Assembly (NCBI RefSeq): GCF_017571475.1
Contig: NZ_JAGETW010000002.1
Location: 1 to 64,000, forward strand
Reading direction: 5' to 3'
Length of the DNA: 64,000 nucleotides
DNA from: Thiomicrorhabdus sp. 6S3-12
GTDB lineage: Bacteria; Pseudomonadota; Gammaproteobacteria; Thiomicrospirales; Thiomicrospiraceae
Position 1 is the stretch's first letter. Each line of letters starts with the position of its first letter. The notes beneath the pieces were generated by a model. The model was not told where the DNA came from. It made no database searches and saw only the letters and a program-made list of their open reading frames with translations. The translations under genes were made by a program, and so were the position numbers. Shown in pieces: positions 18,297-30,014 of this stretch.

Positions 18297-20270
18297 TTAC
18301 CACAATACCCAGATCAGCATCCCCAGCAGTCCGAAAATCATAACGAACGCATAGTGATACATATAACCTGTTTGGGTACGACGCAGACCGTTGGCAGAGT
18401 GCGCAATCGCCATAAAGGTATTGGTAACCATTCCGGTATCAATCAGTTTGACATCAACCCATCGAGTGAAGAACTGACCCAGTTTGCGGGTACCGTTAAC
18501 GAAGACGATTTCATTCAGACGATCGAAACCGTAAGCGTTTTCCAATACATAGTGACCGCGAGGACACATCTGCTTCAGCTTGCCCGGAATATTAGGCTGC
18601 TTGATATACATGAACCACGCCAGAGCCACACCGGACAGCGCCAGAATAACCGGCAGAGTTACGAATGAGTGAATGATCATATCCAATGCACCGTGGAAGT
18701 AGTTGTTGTACACCCACATCATGGTGTCGTTTTCAGGCTTGATCACAATCGCTTCGGCGAAATAAGAACCGTTCAACATCGGCTCGATCATCGGCAGCCC
18801 CATTAATAGCGCCGGAATAGCCAACAGAATCAGAGGAATTGTTACCACCAAAGGAGACTCTTTGATCTTATGCGTCTTAACGTATTCAGACTCTTCGCCA
18901 TGGAAGACGATAAAGAACATACGGAAGCTGTAGAAAGCCGTCACGAAAACACCCATCATCAACAGGATAAAGGCGAAATCAGCACCAAAGCGATCGGTAG
19001 CCTGCAGGCTCAACAGGATTGAGTCTTTCGAGAAGAATCCTGAGAAACCTGGGAAACCGATCAAAGCCAGTGAACCGATCAGCATCGACCAGTAGGTAAT
19101 CGGCATATACTTTTTCAGCCCACCCATCTGACGGATATCCTGGATGTGGTGCATCGCGATAATGACCGAACCGGCCGCCAAGAACAGCAACGCTTTAAAG
19201 AATGCGTGCGTCAATACATGGAACATACCGGCCGCATAAGCGGAAGCACCAAGTGCTGCTGTCATGTAACCCAACTGAGAGAGTGTCGAATAAGCGACCA
19301 CTCGCTTGATATCGTTCTGGATCAGACCTAGAAGCCCCATTAAGAACGCGGTCAGTGCACCGGTAATCAGTACCACCGACAGAGCAACTTCAGACAGCTC
19401 GTAGGCTGGAGACAGACGCGCCACCATAAAGATACCGGCGGTTACCATGGTTGCCGCGTGGATCAGAGCCGAAATAGGCGTCGGACCTTCCATAGATTCA
19501 GGCAGCCATACGTGCAGTGGCATCTGTGCAGATTTACCCATCGCACCGATGAACAGAAGAATCAGCATTACGGTGATCATCGACCACTCGACACCTGGAA
19601 TGATTTCAATCATTACGTCTTTCTGAGTCGTCAGTTGAGCGAAGAACTCTTTGTAGTCCATCGTACCGAAATACACAAAGACCACGGCAATCCCCAGAAT
19701 GAAACCGAAATCACCGACACGGTTAACCAAGAAGGCTTTCAGGTTTGCCTGAATCGCAGATTCACGCTTCATGTAGAAACCGATCAGCAGGTAAGAAACC
19801 AGACCTACCGCTTCCCAACCGAAGAACAGCTGCAGGAAGTTGTTCGCCATAACCAGCGACAACATCGAGAAGGTGAACAGCGAGATATACGAGAAGAAAC
19901 GCTGGTAATAAGGATTGTCATGCGAATAGTCTTCGTCGTGATCCATATATCCGATGGTATAGATATGAACCATCAGGGAAACGAAAGTGACTACCAGCAT
20001 CATGGTTGCCGACAATTTATCGATCATGAAACCGATCTGGAAATTAATTCCGTCAGACACCATCCAGGTATAGAGCGCCGCATTATATTCTGTAGCGCCC
20101 TGGAAAACATACAACCAGAAAACATAGAACGACAAGACCGCAGAGATCGCAACACCCGCAATGGTCGAGTAATGCGCTCCTGCACGGCCTATTTGACGGC
20201 CAAACAGACCGGCAATCATGGCACCCACTAAAGGTGCCAGCAGAATGACTGTTAAAATTTCATGTAACAT
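18297..20270 (-). CDS. nuoL: NADH-quinone oxidoreductase subunit L
   Basis: At 657 residues this is the largest membrane subunit of complex I and the distal proton pump. Conserved motifs are FFGWEAVGLVSYLLIGFY (Glu), GAMGKSAQMPLHVWLPESME (Lys) and HAATMVTAGIFM. The C-terminal extension after residue 500 would form the lateral amphipathic helix and final anchor helix that brace the membrane arm. The gene begins 6 bp after nuoK. Confidence 0.97.
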   Translation of the reverse strand: MLHEILTVILLAPLVGAMIAGLFGRQIGRAGAHYSTIAGVAISAVLSFYVFWLYVFQGATEYNAALYTWMVSDGINFQIGFMIDKLSATMMLVVTFVSLMVHIYTIGYMDHDEDYSHDNPYYQRFFSYISLFTFSMLSLVMANNFLQLFFGWEAVGLVSYLLIGFYMKRESAIQANLKAFLVNRVGDFGFILGIAVVFVYFGTMDYKEFFAQLTTQKDVMIEIIPGVEWSMITVMLILLFIGAMGKSAQMPLHVWLPESMEGPTPISALIHAATMVTAGIFMVARLSPAYELSEVALSVVLITGALTAFLMGLLGLIQNDIKRVVAYSTLSQLGYMTAALGASAYAAGMFHVLTHAFFKALLFLAAGSVIIAMHHIQDIRQMGGLKKYMPITYWSMLIGSLALIGFPGFSGFFSKDSILLSLQATDRFGADFAFILLMMGVFVTAFYSFRMFFIVFHGEESEYVKTHKIKESPLVVTIPLILLAIPALLMGLPMIEPMLNGSYFAEAIVIKPENDTMMWVYNNYFHGALDMIIHSFVTLPVILALSGVALAWFMYIKQPNIPGKLKQMCPRGHYVLENAYGFDRLNEIVFVNGTRKLGQFFTRWVDVKLIDTGMVTNTFMAIAHSANGLRRTQTGYMYHYAFVMIFGLLGMLIWVLW

Positions 20271-20276
20271 TCAGCC

Positions 20277-20582
20277 TTACCCCTTAAGTGAATCCAAGTC
20301 ATCAACATTGATGCTCTTACGGTTACGGAATACCAGAACGATAATCGCCAGACCAATTGCCGCTTCGGCAGCAGCAACCGTCAGAATAAAGAAAACGAAA
20401 ATCTGTCCGGTTACATCATTCAGATAGTGTGAGAATGCAACCAGGTTGGTATTGACCGCCAAAAGAAGCAATTCGATTGACATCAATAGAACAATCACGT
20501 TTTTACGGTTAAGGAAGATACCGGCCATGCTGATCATAAACAGCACCGCGCCGAATAAAAGATAGTCAGAAAGCGCAATCAT
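20277..20582 (-). CDS. nuoK: NADH-quinone oxidoreductase subunit K
   Basis: This small membrane subunit has 101 residues and three helices. The two membrane Glu residues needed for proton transfer are seen in [11 protein letters not shown] and [13 protein letters not shown]. Its start overlaps the nuoJ stop by 4 nt (ATGA type), indicating translational coupling. Confidence 0.96.
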   Translation of the reverse strand: MIALSDYLLFGAVLFMISMAGIFLNRKNVIVLLMSIELLLLAVNTNLVAFSHYLNDVTGQIFVFFILTVAAAEAAIGLAIIVLVFRNRKSINVDDLDSLKG

Positions 20583-21223
20583 TTTTTCTCTTCCTCCTTG
20601 TCCTCTGCAGCCGGTTGTTCAACCACCGCATCCATTTTGACCATTTCCAAACGCTCGGATTTCTCGGTACGGTTCTGCTTCTCGATATTCTGATAAAGCA
20701 CTGTACCGCTAGGACGTCGGCGCAATGTCAAGGCAATTGCCGCAACAATACCGACCAGAAGCAGTACCGCCGCCAGGATAAAGGCGTAAGCGTGCTCTGT
20801 GTACAGAGGAATCGCAATCTCGGTAGTATTGCTGTAATCCGCAGGTTTGGCTGCCGGAGCGGCAATCTTATCCAGACCGAAGTGTTCAGGGCCAACGACC
20901 ATATACATCAAAGCGAAGATCGCAATAGCGGCCAGCGCTCCGATCGGCAGGTAGCGGGTAAAGCCTTCCTTAAGAATAGCCATATTGATATCCAGCATCA
21001 TGACCACAAACAGGAACAGCACCATAACTGCACCGACATATACCAGAATCAGTACCAAGCCAAGGAATTCAGCCTGCGCCATGATCCAAAGTCCGGCGGT
21101 GGAGATAAAGGCTAAGACCAACCATAACGCTGCCTTAACCGGGTTCTTAACAGTAATCATCATTAATCCGGAGATAATGGCGATCGCTGCTAGCACATAA
21201 AAAATAAATTGTTCAAAGCTCAT
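20579..21223 (-). CDS. nuoJ: NADH-quinone oxidoreductase subunit J
   Basis: This 214-residue membrane subunit has five hydrophobic helices, including the conserved segment [21 protein letters not shown], which in the family contains the pi-bulge linked to quinone coupling. The C-terminal ~40 residues are charged (ending EDKEEEKK) and longer than in E. coli. It overlaps nuoK by 4 nt and lies 23 bp after nuoI. Confidence 0.96.
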   Translation of the reverse strand: MSFEQFIFYVLAAIAIISGLMMITVKNPVKAALWLVLAFISTAGLWIMAQAEFLGLVLILVYVGAVMVLFLFVVMMLDINMAILKEGFTRYLPIGALAAIAIFALMYMVVGPEHFGLDKIAAPAAKPADYSNTTEIAIPLYTEHAYAFILAAVLLLVGIVAAIALTLRRRPSGTVLYQNIEKQNRTEKSERLEMVKMDAVVEQPAAEDKEEEKK

Positions 21224-21246
21224 AGCAATAACTCAGTACTCTCGAA

Positions 21247-21738
21247 TTAACGATATTTCGCATCAGCTGCACGGTCGGCGGCAATCTGCGCTTCGTGTTG
21301 ATCACCGAAGGCAAGAAGATCTTCCTTGGTACGGATATGCGGACCACGCTCATGGAACTCATACTCAAACACACGGGTTTCAACAATCGCATCTACCGGA
21401 CAGGCTTCTTCACAGAAACCGCAATAGATGCACTTAAACATATCAATGTCATACTGAGTGGTACGACGGGTACCGTCTTCACGCTCTTCCGATTCGATGG
21501 TAATTGCATTCGCCGGACAGACCGCTTCGCACAATTTACAAGCGATACAACGCTCTTCGCCGTTTTCATAACGACGCAAAGCGTGGTGTCCACGGAAACG
21601 CGGAGACAACGGCGTTTTCTCTTCCGGATAACGCACCGTAATCTTCTTTTTAAACAAGTACTTACCGGTAACTGATAAACCCTTGAATAACTCAGTAAGA
21701 CCCCAGGTCTTAATTTGATGTTTTAGAAATTTACCCAT
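21247..21738 (-). CDS. nuoI: NADH-quinone oxidoreductase subunit I (8Fe ferredoxin-like)
   Basis: This 163-residue peripheral subunit carries clusters N6a and N6b. Two classical 4Fe-4S motifs are present, [12 protein letters not shown] and [12 protein letters not shown]. It passes electrons from NuoG towards NuoB. An N-terminal amphipathic segment would contact the membrane arm. It follows nuoH by 11 bp. Confidence 0.97.
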   Translation of the reverse strand: MGKFLKHQIKTWGLTELFKGLSVTGKYLFKKKITVRYPEEKTPLSPRFRGHHALRRYENGEERCIACKLCEAVCPANAITIESEEREDGTRRTTQYDIDMFKCIYCGFCEEACPVDAIVETRVFEYEFHERGPHIRTKEDLLAFGDQHEAQIAADRAADAKYR

Positions 21739-21749
21739 GTCACCCTCTA

Positions 21750-22811
21750 TTAGTTAAACCATGGACCAAAGTCGAAGTACTTCATAGCGCCAACTACGAA
21801 TACCCAGACAATGGTTAATGGAATCAGCACTTTCCAACCCAGACGCATCAATTGGTCATAACGGTAACGAGGGAAAGTTGCACGTAGCCACAAGAATACA
21901 AACAGCAGAAGTGCTACCTTAATCGACAGCCAAGCCAGCTGCGGAACCCAAGAGAATAGTGTTTCCAGAAGCGGAATACCTTCAAACGGTGACAACCAGC
22001 CGCCAAGGAACATAATCGACGCCATAAAGGAGATCAGAATCATCATGGCGTATTCCGCAAGCATGAAGACACCGAAAGTCATACCGGAATAATCAACGTG
22101 GAAGCCGGCAACGATTTCCGCTTCCCCTTCGATGACATCGAAAGGCGTACGGTTGGTTTCAGCCAGACCGGAGATGAAATAAACAAAGAACATCGGCAAT
22201 AGAGGCAACAGGTACCAGTTAAGAATACCACCCTGCTGATTGTTAACAATCTCTGTCAGATTCATGGTGCCGGCAATCATCAAAACGGTAACCAAAGCGA
22301 AGCCCATCGCAATTTCGTAAGAAATCTTCTGTGCGGAACCACGCAGAGCCCCCAGGAAAGCGTATTTCGAGTTGGACGCCCAACCGGCGACAACAGTACC
22401 GTAAACAAGAATCGACGAAACCGCCAGAACATATAGGACACCGGCGTTAATATCGGTAACAACAACACCATCGCTGAATGGAATAACCGCATAGGCGGCA
22501 ACCGCCGGAGCAATTGCCAGAATCGGCGCAAGAATAAACAGGTACTTGTTGGACTGAGCCGGGAAAATAACCTCTTTGGTCATCAATTTCAAAGCATCGG
22601 CAATCGGCTGCAACAGGCCGATCGGACCGACACGGTTCGGTCCCATACGTACCTGCATATAACCGATGACCTTACGCTCGGCGTAAGTCAACCAGGCAAC
22701 TACCAGCATAATCGGCAGAATAACCGCTACCGCTTGTAGCACCAGAGTAATGGTGATGGCTAGCCACTCGTATAAGAAGCCAGATAAAAAAGCTTGGATC
22801 GCATCAAACAT
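21750..22811 (-). CDS. nuoH: NADH-quinone oxidoreductase subunit H
   Basis: This 353-residue membrane subunit forms part of the quinone-binding chamber and the junction with the peripheral arm. About eight helices are visible, with conserved [21 protein letters not shown] and [20 protein letters not shown] loops. The start is ATG 22811, with AGGA eight bases upstream; a TTG one codon earlier is less likely. It begins 5 bp past the nuoG stop. Confidence 0.97.
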   Translation of the reverse strand: MFDAIQAFLSGFLYEWLAITITLVLQAVAVILPIMLVVAWLTYAERKVIGYMQVRMGPNRVGPIGLLQPIADALKLMTKEVIFPAQSNKYLFILAPILAIAPAVAAYAVIPFSDGVVVTDINAGVLYVLAVSSILVYGTVVAGWASNSKYAFLGALRGSAQKISYEIAMGFALVTVLMIAGTMNLTEIVNNQQGGILNWYLLPLLPMFFVYFISGLAETNRTPFDVIEGEAEIVAGFHVDYSGMTFGVFMLAEYAMMILISFMASIMFLGGWLSPFEGIPLLETLFSWVPQLAWLSIKVALLLFVFLWLRATFPRYRYDQLMRLGWKVLIPLTIVWVFVVGAMKYFDFGPWFN

Positions 22812-22816
22812 CAATC

Positions 22817-24919
22817 TTATCCTCTCACCATCGTTTCTACATTAGCATCCGGCGTTTTCTGCAGAGATGGCGCTCTACGAACCAAAGCATCCATCTGATA
22901 CGGAGATACCAGTTTCACTTTGCCGTCATTGTTTACTGTCGTCATAGACGCATCCAGTTTAGAGAATGCAACACTGGAACCGCAGTTATCCAACACTTCG
23001 CGCAGGACTTCATTGCTATGGGTATAGTCAAAACCGCTCAGGTTCAGCATATTGCCCATAACACGCAGAACTTTCCATGCCGCTTTGGCATCGCCTACAG
23101 GTTGGGCAGCCATCTTGAACGACTGCTTCAGACCATTAAGGTTAACGAAAGTCCCGGCCGTTTCCGCATAGGAAGCGATCGGTAGCAGAACATCCGCATA
23201 GCTACGCTGTGCTTCGGAATCAAACAGACTCATGCTGACAACAAACTTAGCTTTAGCCATGGCCTGCGACGCCTGCTCAGAGTCAGAGAAATCTTCCGGT
23301 TCGACATTCAGAGTCAGGAATGCATCCATTCCCTGTGCCATCTGGGCTGCATTTTTGCCTTTAAGCGGCAAGAAGTTAACCAGATAGGCACCGACTTCGT
23401 TCGCTTGCATCGGTAGAATATTCAATGAAGAATCGGTGTTTTTTGCCAGACTCGCAGCCAATTTGCAGATCAACGCATAATCCGAATGGTTCTGGGCAAT
23501 CTGTCCGACCATAACCGCAGACTTATTGCCGTCGATTAAGGTCTGAGCCGCTGCTTTTTGCGCATCGCTGGCGGAAACATCTGCCAAGAACGCATCCGAG
23601 TCACCTTTAATCTCCGCTGCTGCTTTGGCCATTCCAGCCAGATTAGCAACCATCCCGGCATCATCACTGATGTCGTTCAGATCATAATTGAACTTGTAAG
23701 CTTGCGGATTGACCGCAATAACGCTGGCGCCGTTCAAGGTTGCTTTACGCACGCGAAGGTTCAACAGCGGTAATTCTTTACGCAGGTAAGAACCGACTAC
23801 AGCAACCGCATTTAGCTGCTCAACGTCGGCAATCGGCATTTCCAGTGACGGCGTGTGGAAATCGTGCGCATCGGCAGAAAAATCCACCTGACGGGTACGG
23901 AAATCAATATTTTCAACGCCCATACCGCGCGCCAGTTTCTGCAGCAAATGCAACTCTTCAAGAGTTGAGTTGGCTGATCCCAGAACACCGATCTCCTGAG
24001 AGGCATCAGCTGCATTCTTCAGTCCTTCGACTGCAAATTCCAATGCACTTTCCCAGTCGGTTGTCTGCCACTTGCCGTTGACTTTAATCATCGGCTGAGT
24101 CAGGCGCTCATCGCTGATCATCCCTTCATAGGCAAAACGATCGCGATCAGACAGCCATACTTCGTTGATCGCTTCGTTTTCGCTCGGCACGACGCGCATC
24201 ACTTTACTGTCTTTGGTGTGTACTTGAATGTTGGAACCGATTGAATCGTGACCAGCGACGGCCTTGTGCGCTTTCAGTTCCCAGGTACGGGTCTTGTAAC
24301 GGAACGGTTTGGAAGTCAGAGCTCCGACCGGACAAAGGTCGATCATATTACCCGACATTTCCGAGTCGATCGACTTCTCGACATAGGTACCAATTTCCAT
24401 CCATTCCGAACGTCCAGTCGCACCCAGTTCCATCATTCCGGCCACTTCCTGACCGAAACGGACACAACGCGTACAGTGGATACAACGAGTCATATCGGTG
24501 CTGATTAGCGGGCCGGCGTTTTTGTCGCCAACCACACGCTTGGCTTCGGCGTAACGGGAAACATCTTCACCGTAATCCATCGCCACATCCTGAAGCTCAC
24601 ACTCACCACCCTGGTCACAAATAGGACAATCCAGCGGGTGGTTGATGAGCAAAAATTCCATTACCGATTTCTGTGCCGCAATCGCCTTAGGCGAATTCGT
24701 GCGCACAACCATTCCATCGGTTACCGGAGTAGCACAAGCCGGAAGTGGTTTCCAGGCACCTTCAACGTCCACAAGACACATACGGCAGTTTGCCGCAATA
24801 GAAAGCTTTTTGTGGTAACAAAAACGGGGAATCGGAATTTCGGCATTATCAGCGACATCAATCAGCATGTCGCCTTCTCTGGCCTCGATAACTTGTCCGT
24901 TTATTTCAACTTTTACCAT
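22817..24919 (-). CDS. nuoG: NADH-quinone oxidoreductase subunit G (iron-sulfur)
   Basis: This 700-residue peripheral subunit starts with a 2Fe-2S ferredoxin domain (cysteines in [15 protein letters not shown] and PACATP), then [14 protein letters not shown] with the HxxxCxxCxxxxxC region, and 4Fe-4S ligands in [16 protein letters not shown] molybdopterin-oxidoreductase-like domain without a recognisable active site follows. It is shorter than E. coli NuoG (about 900 residues) and close in size to Paracoccus Nqo3. It belongs to the NADH-oxidising arm together with NuoE and NuoF. Confidence 0.97.
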   Translation of the reverse strand: MVKVEINGQVIEAREGDMLIDVADNAEIPIPRFCYHKKLSIAANCRMCLVDVEGAWKPLPACATPVTDGMVVRTNSPKAIAAQKSVMEFLLINHPLDCPICDQGGECELQDVAMDYGEDVSRYAEAKRVVGDKNAGPLISTDMTRCIHCTRCVRFGQEVAGMMELGATGRSEWMEIGTYVEKSIDSEMSGNMIDLCPVGALTSKPFRYKTRTWELKAHKAVAGHDSIGSNIQVHTKDSKVMRVVPSENEAINEVWLSDRDRFAYEGMISDERLTQPMIKVNGKWQTTDWESALEFAVEGLKNAADASQEIGVLGSANSTLEELHLLQKLARGMGVENIDFRTRQVDFSADAHDFHTPSLEMPIADVEQLNAVAVVGSYLRKELPLLNLRVRKATLNGASVIAVNPQAYKFNYDLNDISDDAGMVANLAGMAKAAAEIKGDSDAFLADVSASDAQKAAAQTLIDGNKSAVMVGQIAQNHSDYALICKLAASLAKNTDSSLNILPMQANEVGAYLVNFLPLKGKNAAQMAQGMDAFLTLNVEPEDFSDSEQASQAMAKAKFVVSMSLFDSEAQRSYADVLLPIASYAETAGTFVNLNGLKQSFKMAAQPVGDAKAAWKVLRVMGNMLNLSGFDYTHSNEVLREVLDNCGSSVAFSKLDASMTTVNNDGKVKLVSPYQMDALVRRAPSLQKTPDANVETMVRG

Positions 24920-24974
24920 AGTTCTTTAACCTAAATTTGATTTGGTTGGCGTAGCCCAAAACAACTCAGACCGC

Positions 24975-26255
24975 TTATACACGGTCGTAAATGCTGCAAC
25001 CGTGCTCAATATAGTGCATAAATTCATGTTCGTAGAGATCAACAGCCGAGGCCAATGCGATGGTTGCCGCATCTCCCAGACCACAGATAACGTTACCCAT
25101 GATTTTGCCTGAAACATCTTTAAGGGCTGCAATGTCTTCTGGACGTCCCTTCCCTTCGATGATGCGGTTCAGAACACGCATCAACCAACCTGTACCTTCA
25201 CGGCATGGCGTACATTGACCGCAGGATTCATCCCAGTAGAAGTGCGAAAGGTTCTGACAAACCTTAACGATATCGGTGGTTTCATCCATCACGATCATCG
25301 ATCCAGCACCCAAGAATGAACCGGCGTTGGCAATCGAATCGTAATCCATATTCATTTCCAACGCTTTTTCAGCCGGGATCAGTGCCGTTGAAGCCCCACC
25401 TGGGATAACGCACTTCAGCTTGCGGTCGTTCCATACACCACCGGCAAGATCGAGAAGATCTTTGAATGGCGTACCCATGCGTACCTCGAAGTTACCCGGA
25501 TTATTAACGTGTCCGGACACCGAGTACAGTTTGGTTCCACCGGCGTTCTTAACGCCTAGGTCATTGAACCACTTGCCGCCCTTCGCCAAGATCATTGGGA
25601 TGGACGCCAAGGTTTCAGTGTTATTAATGGTCGTCGGCTTGCCGTACAGGCCATAGCTCGCCGGGAAAGGCGGCTTAAAGCGCGGCTGACCTTTTTTACC
25701 TTCAATTGATTCGAGCAATGCGGTTTCTTCGCCGCAGATATAAGCACCGGCACCTAAATGAACGTGCAGGTCAAAATCCCAACCCGAACCTAAAATATTT
25801 TTGCCTAGAAGGCCCGCTTCACGAGCCTGTTCGATCGCTTTTTTAAAAACCTGATACGGTTCCCAAAATTCACCACGAATGTAGTTGTAACCCTGTGACG
25901 CACCGATTACATAACCGGCGATCATCATACCTTCAACCAGAGCATGCGGGTTATAACGGTGGATATCACGGTCTTTAAAGGTTCCTGGCTCACCCTCGTC
26001 CGAATTACAGACGATGTATTTCTGGCCTGGTGCATTACGGTTCATGAAGCTCCACTTCAAACCGGTAGGGAAACCGGCACCACCACGCCCACGGATATTA
26101 GAGGCTTTAACCTCTTCGATGATTTCAGCCGGTTCCAGCTCACCTGACAGAACCTTCTTCCACACTTCATAACCACCGTTTGCCATATACACATCGATGT
26201 CATATGAGCGCTCTAAGTGGTTAAGACGAAAACAGTTTTCATTTTGATGAACCAT
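24975..26255 (-). CDS. nuoF: NADH-quinone oxidoreductase subunit F (NADH and FMN binding)
   Basis: This 426-residue subunit is the NADH entry point of complex I. It shows the NADH/FMN-binding [15 protein letters not shown], the [13 protein letters not shown] loop, and the 4Fe-4S N3 motif [19 protein letters not shown] site seven bases upstream supports ATG 26255. It lies 4 bp after nuoE and 55 bp before nuoG, the largest gap inside the operon. Confidence 0.97.
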   Translation of the reverse strand: MVHQNENCFRLNHLERSYDIDVYMANGGYEVWKKVLSGELEPAEIIEEVKASNIRGRGGAGFPTGLKWSFMNRNAPGQKYIVCNSDEGEPGTFKDRDIHRYNPHALVEGMMIAGYVIGASQGYNYIRGEFWEPYQVFKKAIEQAREAGLLGKNILGSGWDFDLHVHLGAGAYICGEETALLESIEGKKGQPRFKPPFPASYGLYGKPTTINNTETLASIPMILAKGGKWFNDLGVKNAGGTKLYSVSGHVNNPGNFEVRMGTPFKDLLDLAGGVWNDRKLKCVIPGGASTALIPAEKALEMNMDYDSIANAGSFLGAGSMIVMDETTDIVKVCQNLSHFYWDESCGQCTPCREGTGWLMRVLNRIIEGKGRPEDIAALKDVSGKIMGNVICGLGDAATIALASAVDLYEHEFMHYIEHGCSIYDRV

Positions 26256-26259
26256 CGGC

Positions 26260-26751
26260 TTACTCCAACTCGTCTAAAATTTTAAACAGAGACTCTTCGT
26301 CCAGATTCTCATGGTATGTCTTGCCGATCTTACACATAGGAGCGCCACCGCAAGCACCGAGACATTCAACCTTCTTGATCGAAAATTTACCGTCCGCAGT
26401 CACTTCACCCGGCTTAACACCTAACTTCTGTTCCAGCTTGGCACGCAACTCTTCACCGCCGCGCAGGTAGCACGAGATTGAGTTACACCAGTTAATCTGA
26501 TGTTTACCGACCGGCTGATGGTTATAGTTACCGTAGAAAGTCGCCACTTCATAAACGGCGATCGGCGCCACACCAAGGTATTCGGCGATTTCATCCATCA
26601 ACTCGGTTGTCAGATGACCGCCGTTGGCTTCCTGTACGATACGCAACGCCGGCATAGTCGCAGACTGGCGCTGATCTTCCGGATAATTGGCAATCCAAGT
26701 ATCAATGCGTTTTTTAACATCCCCTTGAATCATTGATGTCTTGGTACTCAT
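26260..26751 (-). CDS. nuoE: NADH-quinone oxidoreductase subunit E
   Basis: This 163-residue subunit has a thioredoxin-like domain carrying the 2Fe-2S cluster N1a. The four Cys ligands lie in [11 protein letters not shown] and [11 protein letters not shown]. It pairs with NuoF. Its start overlaps the nuoD stop by 4 nt. Confidence 0.97.
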   Translation of the reverse strand: MSTKTSMIQGDVKKRIDTWIANYPEDQRQSATMPALRIVQEANGGHLTTELMDEIAEYLGVAPIAVYEVATFYGNYNHQPVGKHQINWCNSISCYLRGGEELRAKLEQKLGVKPGEVTADGKFSIKKVECLGACGGAPMCKIGKTYHENLDEESLFKILDELE

Positions 26752-28001
26752 CGATCGATTTCTCCAAATACAATATCTTGGGTACCGATAATCGATACCA
26801 CATCAGCAATCATATGCCCTTTAACCATTTCATCCAGCGATGCCAGATGCGGGAAGCCCGGCGCACGTACTTTCATACGATATGGTTTATTGGCGCCGTC
26901 TGATACCAGATAGATTCCGAACTCCCCTTTCGGGTGTTCGACAGCCGCATAAGCTTCCGAAGCAGGAATGCTGTAACCTTCGGTAAACAGTTTAAAGTGG
27001 TGAATCAGAGCTTCCATGTTCGACTTAGCGTCTTCACGAGCCGGAGGCGCAACCTTGTGATCGGAGCTCATCACCGGACCATCGTTTTCTTTCAGCCATT
27101 TCACACACTGTTTGATGATCTTGTTCGATTCGCGCATTTCTGCAACACGAACTAAGTAACGGTCATAACAGTCACCAGTCTTACCGACTGGAATGTCAAA
27201 ATCCATTTTGTCGTAAACTTCATATGGCTGTTTTTTACGCAGATCCCAGGCGATCCCCGAACCACGTAGCATTGGTCCTGTGAAGCCAAGCTGTAGTGCA
27301 CGTTCAGGAGAAACGATACCGATATCAACGGTACGCTGTTTCCAGATACGGTTATCGGTCAGCAGGGTTTCATACTCGTCTATATATCCAGGGAAACGTT
27401 CGGTAAAGGCTTCGATGAAATCCAACAATGAACCTTCACGCGTTTCATTCAAACGGTCCAGTTCTTTACCTTTACGCCATTTCGACTCGGTGTATTTCGC
27501 CATAGTATCCGGAAGATCACGGTAAACTCCGCCCGGACGGTAGTAGGTAGCGTGCATACGCGCACCGGAAACAGCTTCGTAGCAGTCCATTAGGTCTTCA
27601 CGTTCACGGAAGGCATAAAGGAATACCGTCATGGCGCCGATATCCAAGGCATGCGCCCCAAGCCACATCAAGTGATTCAGAACACGGGTGATTTCGTCGA
27701 ACATGACGCGGATATACTGCGCACGCTCAGGCACTTCAACACCCAGCATTTTTTCAATCGCCATAACATAGCCGTGTTCGTTGGCCATCATGGAAACATA
27801 GTCAAGACGGTCCATATAGCCGATTGACTGGTTGTAAGGTTTGAACTCGGCCAATTTTTCGGTACCGCGGTGCAGAAGACCGATATGCGGATCAGAACGG
27901 ACAACGGTCTCCCCGTCCAATTCCAGTACCAAACGCAAAACCCCGTGCGCTGACGGGTGTTGAGGGCCAAAGTTAAGAGTATAGTTACGAATTTCAGGCA
28001 T
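26748..28001 (-). CDS. nuoD: NADH-quinone oxidoreductase subunit D
   Basis: This 417-residue, 49-kDa-type subunit lines the quinone site with NuoB and is related to the large subunit of NiFe hydrogenases without its metal ligands. [13 protein letters not shown] at the N-terminus and [10 protein letters not shown] are typical. It is separate from nuoC, unlike the fused nuoCD of enteric bacteria. Confidence 0.97.
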   Translation of the reverse strand: MPEIRNYTLNFGPQHPSAHGVLRLVLELDGETVVRSDPHIGLLHRGTEKLAEFKPYNQSIGYMDRLDYVSMMANEHGYVMAIEKMLGVEVPERAQYIRVMFDEITRVLNHLMWLGAHALDIGAMTVFLYAFREREDLMDCYEAVSGARMHATYYRPGGVYRDLPDTMAKYTESKWRKGKELDRLNETREGSLLDFIEAFTERFPGYIDEYETLLTDNRIWKQRTVDIGIVSPERALQLGFTGPMLRGSGIAWDLRKKQPYEVYDKMDFDIPVGKTGDCYDRYLVRVAEMRESNKIIKQCVKWLKENDGPVMSSDHKVAPPAREDAKSNMEALIHHFKLFTEGYSIPASEAYAAVEHPKGEFGIYLVSDGANKPYRMKVRAPGFPHLASLDEMVKGHMIADVVSIIGTQDIVFGEIDR

Positions 28002-28013
28002 AACAGCTTCCTA

Positions 28014-28700
28014 TTAAGCTTTCGCTGGAGTCTTATGACGGATTACACGCGGCACATTTACACGGTTTTCAATCGAAACCGGTTCATAGACGACACGCGC
28101 CTTTTCGGCGTCATAACGCATTTCAACATGCCCGGTCAGAGGGAAATCTTTTCTAAGCGGGTGGCCGACAAAACCGTAATCGGTCAGGATTCGGCGCAGA
28201 TCAGGGTGACCTTTAAACAGAATGCCGTACAGATCGAATGCTTCGCGCTCGAACCAGTTTGCTACACTCCAGATATCAATCACGCTGTCGACAACCGGTA
28301 ATTGCGTATCCGGAGCAAAAACCTTAACGCGCAGACGGACGTTATTCTGAATGGACAACAAGTGGTACACCGCTGCAAAGCGACGTTCCATCTGCAGATG
28401 TTCTTCTTCGGTTTCATCTTCGGCGAAATCAAACACGCCGCGGCTGAAACCGCTATTCGGAGCTTTCATGGTTTCCCAGTTCGCTTTACCGTAATCAAGG
28501 TAATCCACTCCGCACAGATCGATCAGCTGCTCGAATCCAAGCTCATCACGACACTTTTTCAGACCCGCAAAAGCTTTGTCCGCAGGCAGTTCGATTGTCA
28601 GCTCATCCAATGCAACCGTAGAGGAAGCTAACATATCGCCTAAGACATCATTAACGCGGGTTTGTAAATCAACTACTGACTGTTTCATTGTTCGGTCCAT
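28014..28700 (-). CDS. nuoC: NADH-quinone oxidoreductase subunit C
   Basis: This 228-residue, 30-kDa-type subunit has the family signature [20 protein letters not shown] followed by [19 protein letters not shown]. It packs on NuoD and carries no cofactor. ATG 28700 is used here; ATG 28688 is also possible and has a GGA seven bases upstream. It lies 12 bp before nuoD. Confidence 0.96.
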   Translation of the reverse strand: MDRTMKQSVVDLQTRVNDVLGDMLASSTVALDELTIELPADKAFAGLKKCRDELGFEQLIDLCGVDYLDYGKANWETMKAPNSGFSRGVFDFAEDETEEEHLQMERRFAAVYHLLSIQNNVRLRVKVFAPDTQLPVVDSVIDIWSVANWFEREAFDLYGILFKGHPDLRRILTDYGFVGHPLRKDFPLTGHVEMRYDAEKARVVYEPVSIENRVNVPRVIRHKTPAKA

Positions 28701-28706
28701 TTAAGC

Positions 28707-29183
28707 TTATCGGGCGATGGTATTGGTACGTTTAATCTTGTTCTGCAACTGAACAATTCCGTACAGCAGCGCTTCAGCCGTCGGTGGACAGCCCGGCACA
28801 TAAACATCGACCGGTACGATACGGTCACAACCGCGAACTACCGAGTACGAATAGTGGTAGTAACCACCACCATTGGCGCAGGACCCCATTGAGATTACCC
28901 AACGCGGCTCCGCCATCTGGTCGTAAACTTTACGCAGCGCCGGCGCCATTTTGTTAACCAGAGTCCCAGCTACGATCATGACATCGGACTGACGCGGTGA
29001 CGGACGGAAAATAATCCCGAAACGGTCAAGATCGTAACGCGACGCACCGGCATGCATCATTTCAACCGCGCAGCAAGCAAGACCGAAAGTCATTGGCCAC
29101 AGAGAACCGGTTCTGGCCCAGTTAATCAATTTATCCGCAGAGGTGGTAACAACACCTTCTTTTAAAACGCCTTCTACTCCCAT
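28707..29183 (-). CDS. nuoB: NADH-quinone oxidoreductase subunit B
   Basis: This 158-residue subunit holds the terminal 4Fe-4S cluster N2, which reduces quinone. Ligands are visible in [25 protein letters not shown] and [15 protein letters not shown] 29183 is preferred because AAGGAG lies just upstream, inside the 3' end of nuoA; the frame opens further to 29204 without a good site. It overlaps nuoA by 10 nt. Confidence 0.97.
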   Translation of the reverse strand: MGVEGVLKEGVVTTSADKLINWARTGSLWPMTFGLACCAVEMMHAGASRYDLDRFGIIFRPSPRQSDVMIVAGTLVNKMAPALRKVYDQMAEPRWVISMGSCANGGGYYHYSYSVVRGCDRIVPVDVYVPGCPPTAEALLYGIVQLQNKIKRTNTIAR

Positions 29184-29530
29184 TCCAGCGCTCCTTTTTT
29201 CCATTCATAGATAAAGCCGATAACCAGCAACGACAGGAAAGCCGCCATCGCCAGTAAACCAAAGGTTCCCACCTCTTCCAATACAATCGCCCACGGGAAT
29301 AGAAACGCGATTTCCAAATCAAAAATAATGAACAGAATCGCTACTAAATAGAAACGAACGTCGAACTTCATACGGGCATCTTCAAAAGCTTCGAAACCAC
29401 ACTCGTATGGAGAGTTCTTCTCTGCATCAGGCTTTTGCGGCCCTAATAGATAACCTACTAAAATCGGCCCGACGCCAAACAAAATACCCAGGACAATAAA
29501 TACCAGGACGGGAAGATAATTTTCTAGCAT
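29174..29530 (-). CDS. nuoA: NADH-quinone oxidoreductase subunit A
   Basis: This 118-residue membrane subunit has three helices. The conserved loop [21 protein letters not shown], at the membrane-peripheral arm interface, is present. It is the first gene of the 14-gene nuo operon, 76 bp after the tRNA-Leu gene on the same strand. GAGG nine bases before ATG 29530 supports the start. Confidence 0.97.
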   Translation of the reverse strand: MLENYLPVLVFIVLGILFGVGPILVGYLLGPQKPDAEKNSPYECGFEAFEDARMKFDVRFYLVAILFIIFDLEIAFLFPWAIVLEEVGTFGLLAMAAFLSLLVIGFIYEWKKGALEWE

Positions 29531-29564
29531 TGGTTTGCAACCTCATCTAGTCTTTATACATAGT

Positions 29565-29587
29565 ACTGCCGCATCAAGTGCGGCAGT
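29565..29587 (-). terminator. Hairpin between tRNA-Leu and nuoA
   Basis: A perfect 9-bp stem (ACTGCCGCA/TGCGGCAGT) with a 5-nt loop lies directly downstream of the tRNA and 35 bp before nuoA. It lacks a U-tract on the minus strand, so it may be a tRNA 3'-processing or attenuating structure rather than a full terminator. Confidence 0.5.
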
Positions 29588-29597
29588 TGTTAAATAT

Positions 29598-29681
29598 GGT
29601 GCCGATGGCCGGACTCGAACCGGCACGACTTGCGTCACCACCCCCTCAAGATGGCGTGTCTACCAATTTCACCACATCGGC
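29598..29681 (-). tRNA. leuU: tRNA-Leu (anticodon GAG)
   Basis: The minus strand folds as a class II tRNA. The acceptor GCCGATG pairs with CATCGGC, the D-arm is GTGAAATTGGTAGAC, the anticodon loop is TTGAGGG (anticodon at 29645-29647), there is a long variable arm, the T-loop is GTTCGAGTC, and the CCA end is encoded. Placement between secG and nuoA is conserved in several proteobacteria. No intron or mobile-element remnant is seen at its 3' end. Confidence 0.96.
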
Positions 29682-29693
29682 ATGTATTCTTTA

Positions 29694-30014
29694 TTAATTT
29701 GGTACGACTGGTTCTTCAGGTTGTTGAGCAGACTCTTCAACCTTTACAGCCGAGTCATCAACAACACTTTGATATCCTTTTGCCTGCTGACTGGCGATAT
29801 AAGCCAGAGTCAGTGAGGTAATAAAGAAAAGGGTCGCCATAATCGCGGTCAGGCGCGACAAAAATGTCGCCGAACCGCCACTACCAAATAAGGTTTGCGA
29901 AGAACTACCACCGAAGTTCGCTCCCGCGTCGGCCCCTTTACCGTGCTGCATTAACACCAGCACAATCAATAAAAAGGCAATAATAATATGTATGGTTAGA
30001 ACAATACTAAACAT
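29694..30014 (-). CDS. secG: Preprotein translocase subunit SecG
   Basis: This 106-residue accessory subunit of the SecYEG translocon has two membrane helices (about 2-20 and 52-74) joined by the conserved Gly/Ser-rich [17 protein letters not shown] loop. The C-terminus is acidic. Its ATG overlaps the tpiA stop by one base (TAATG), indicating coupled translation. tRNA-Leu follows 12 bp downstream. Confidence 0.96.
   Translation of the reverse strand: MFSIVLTIHIIIAFLLIVLVLMQHGKGADAGANFGGSSSQTLFGSGGSATFLSRLTAIMATLFFITSLTLAYIASQQAKGYQSVVDDSAVKVEESAQQPEEPVVPN

Noticed and set aside
19458-20231. 257-codon open frame antisense to nuoL, and similar frames across the nuo operon
   Set aside because: His/Arg/Gln-rich composition typical of antisense frames of membrane proteins; no homology recognised.
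29598-29681. tRNA-Leu as an integration site for a genomic island
   Set aside because: Both sides are conserved core genes in their usual order and no integrase or direct repeat is present.
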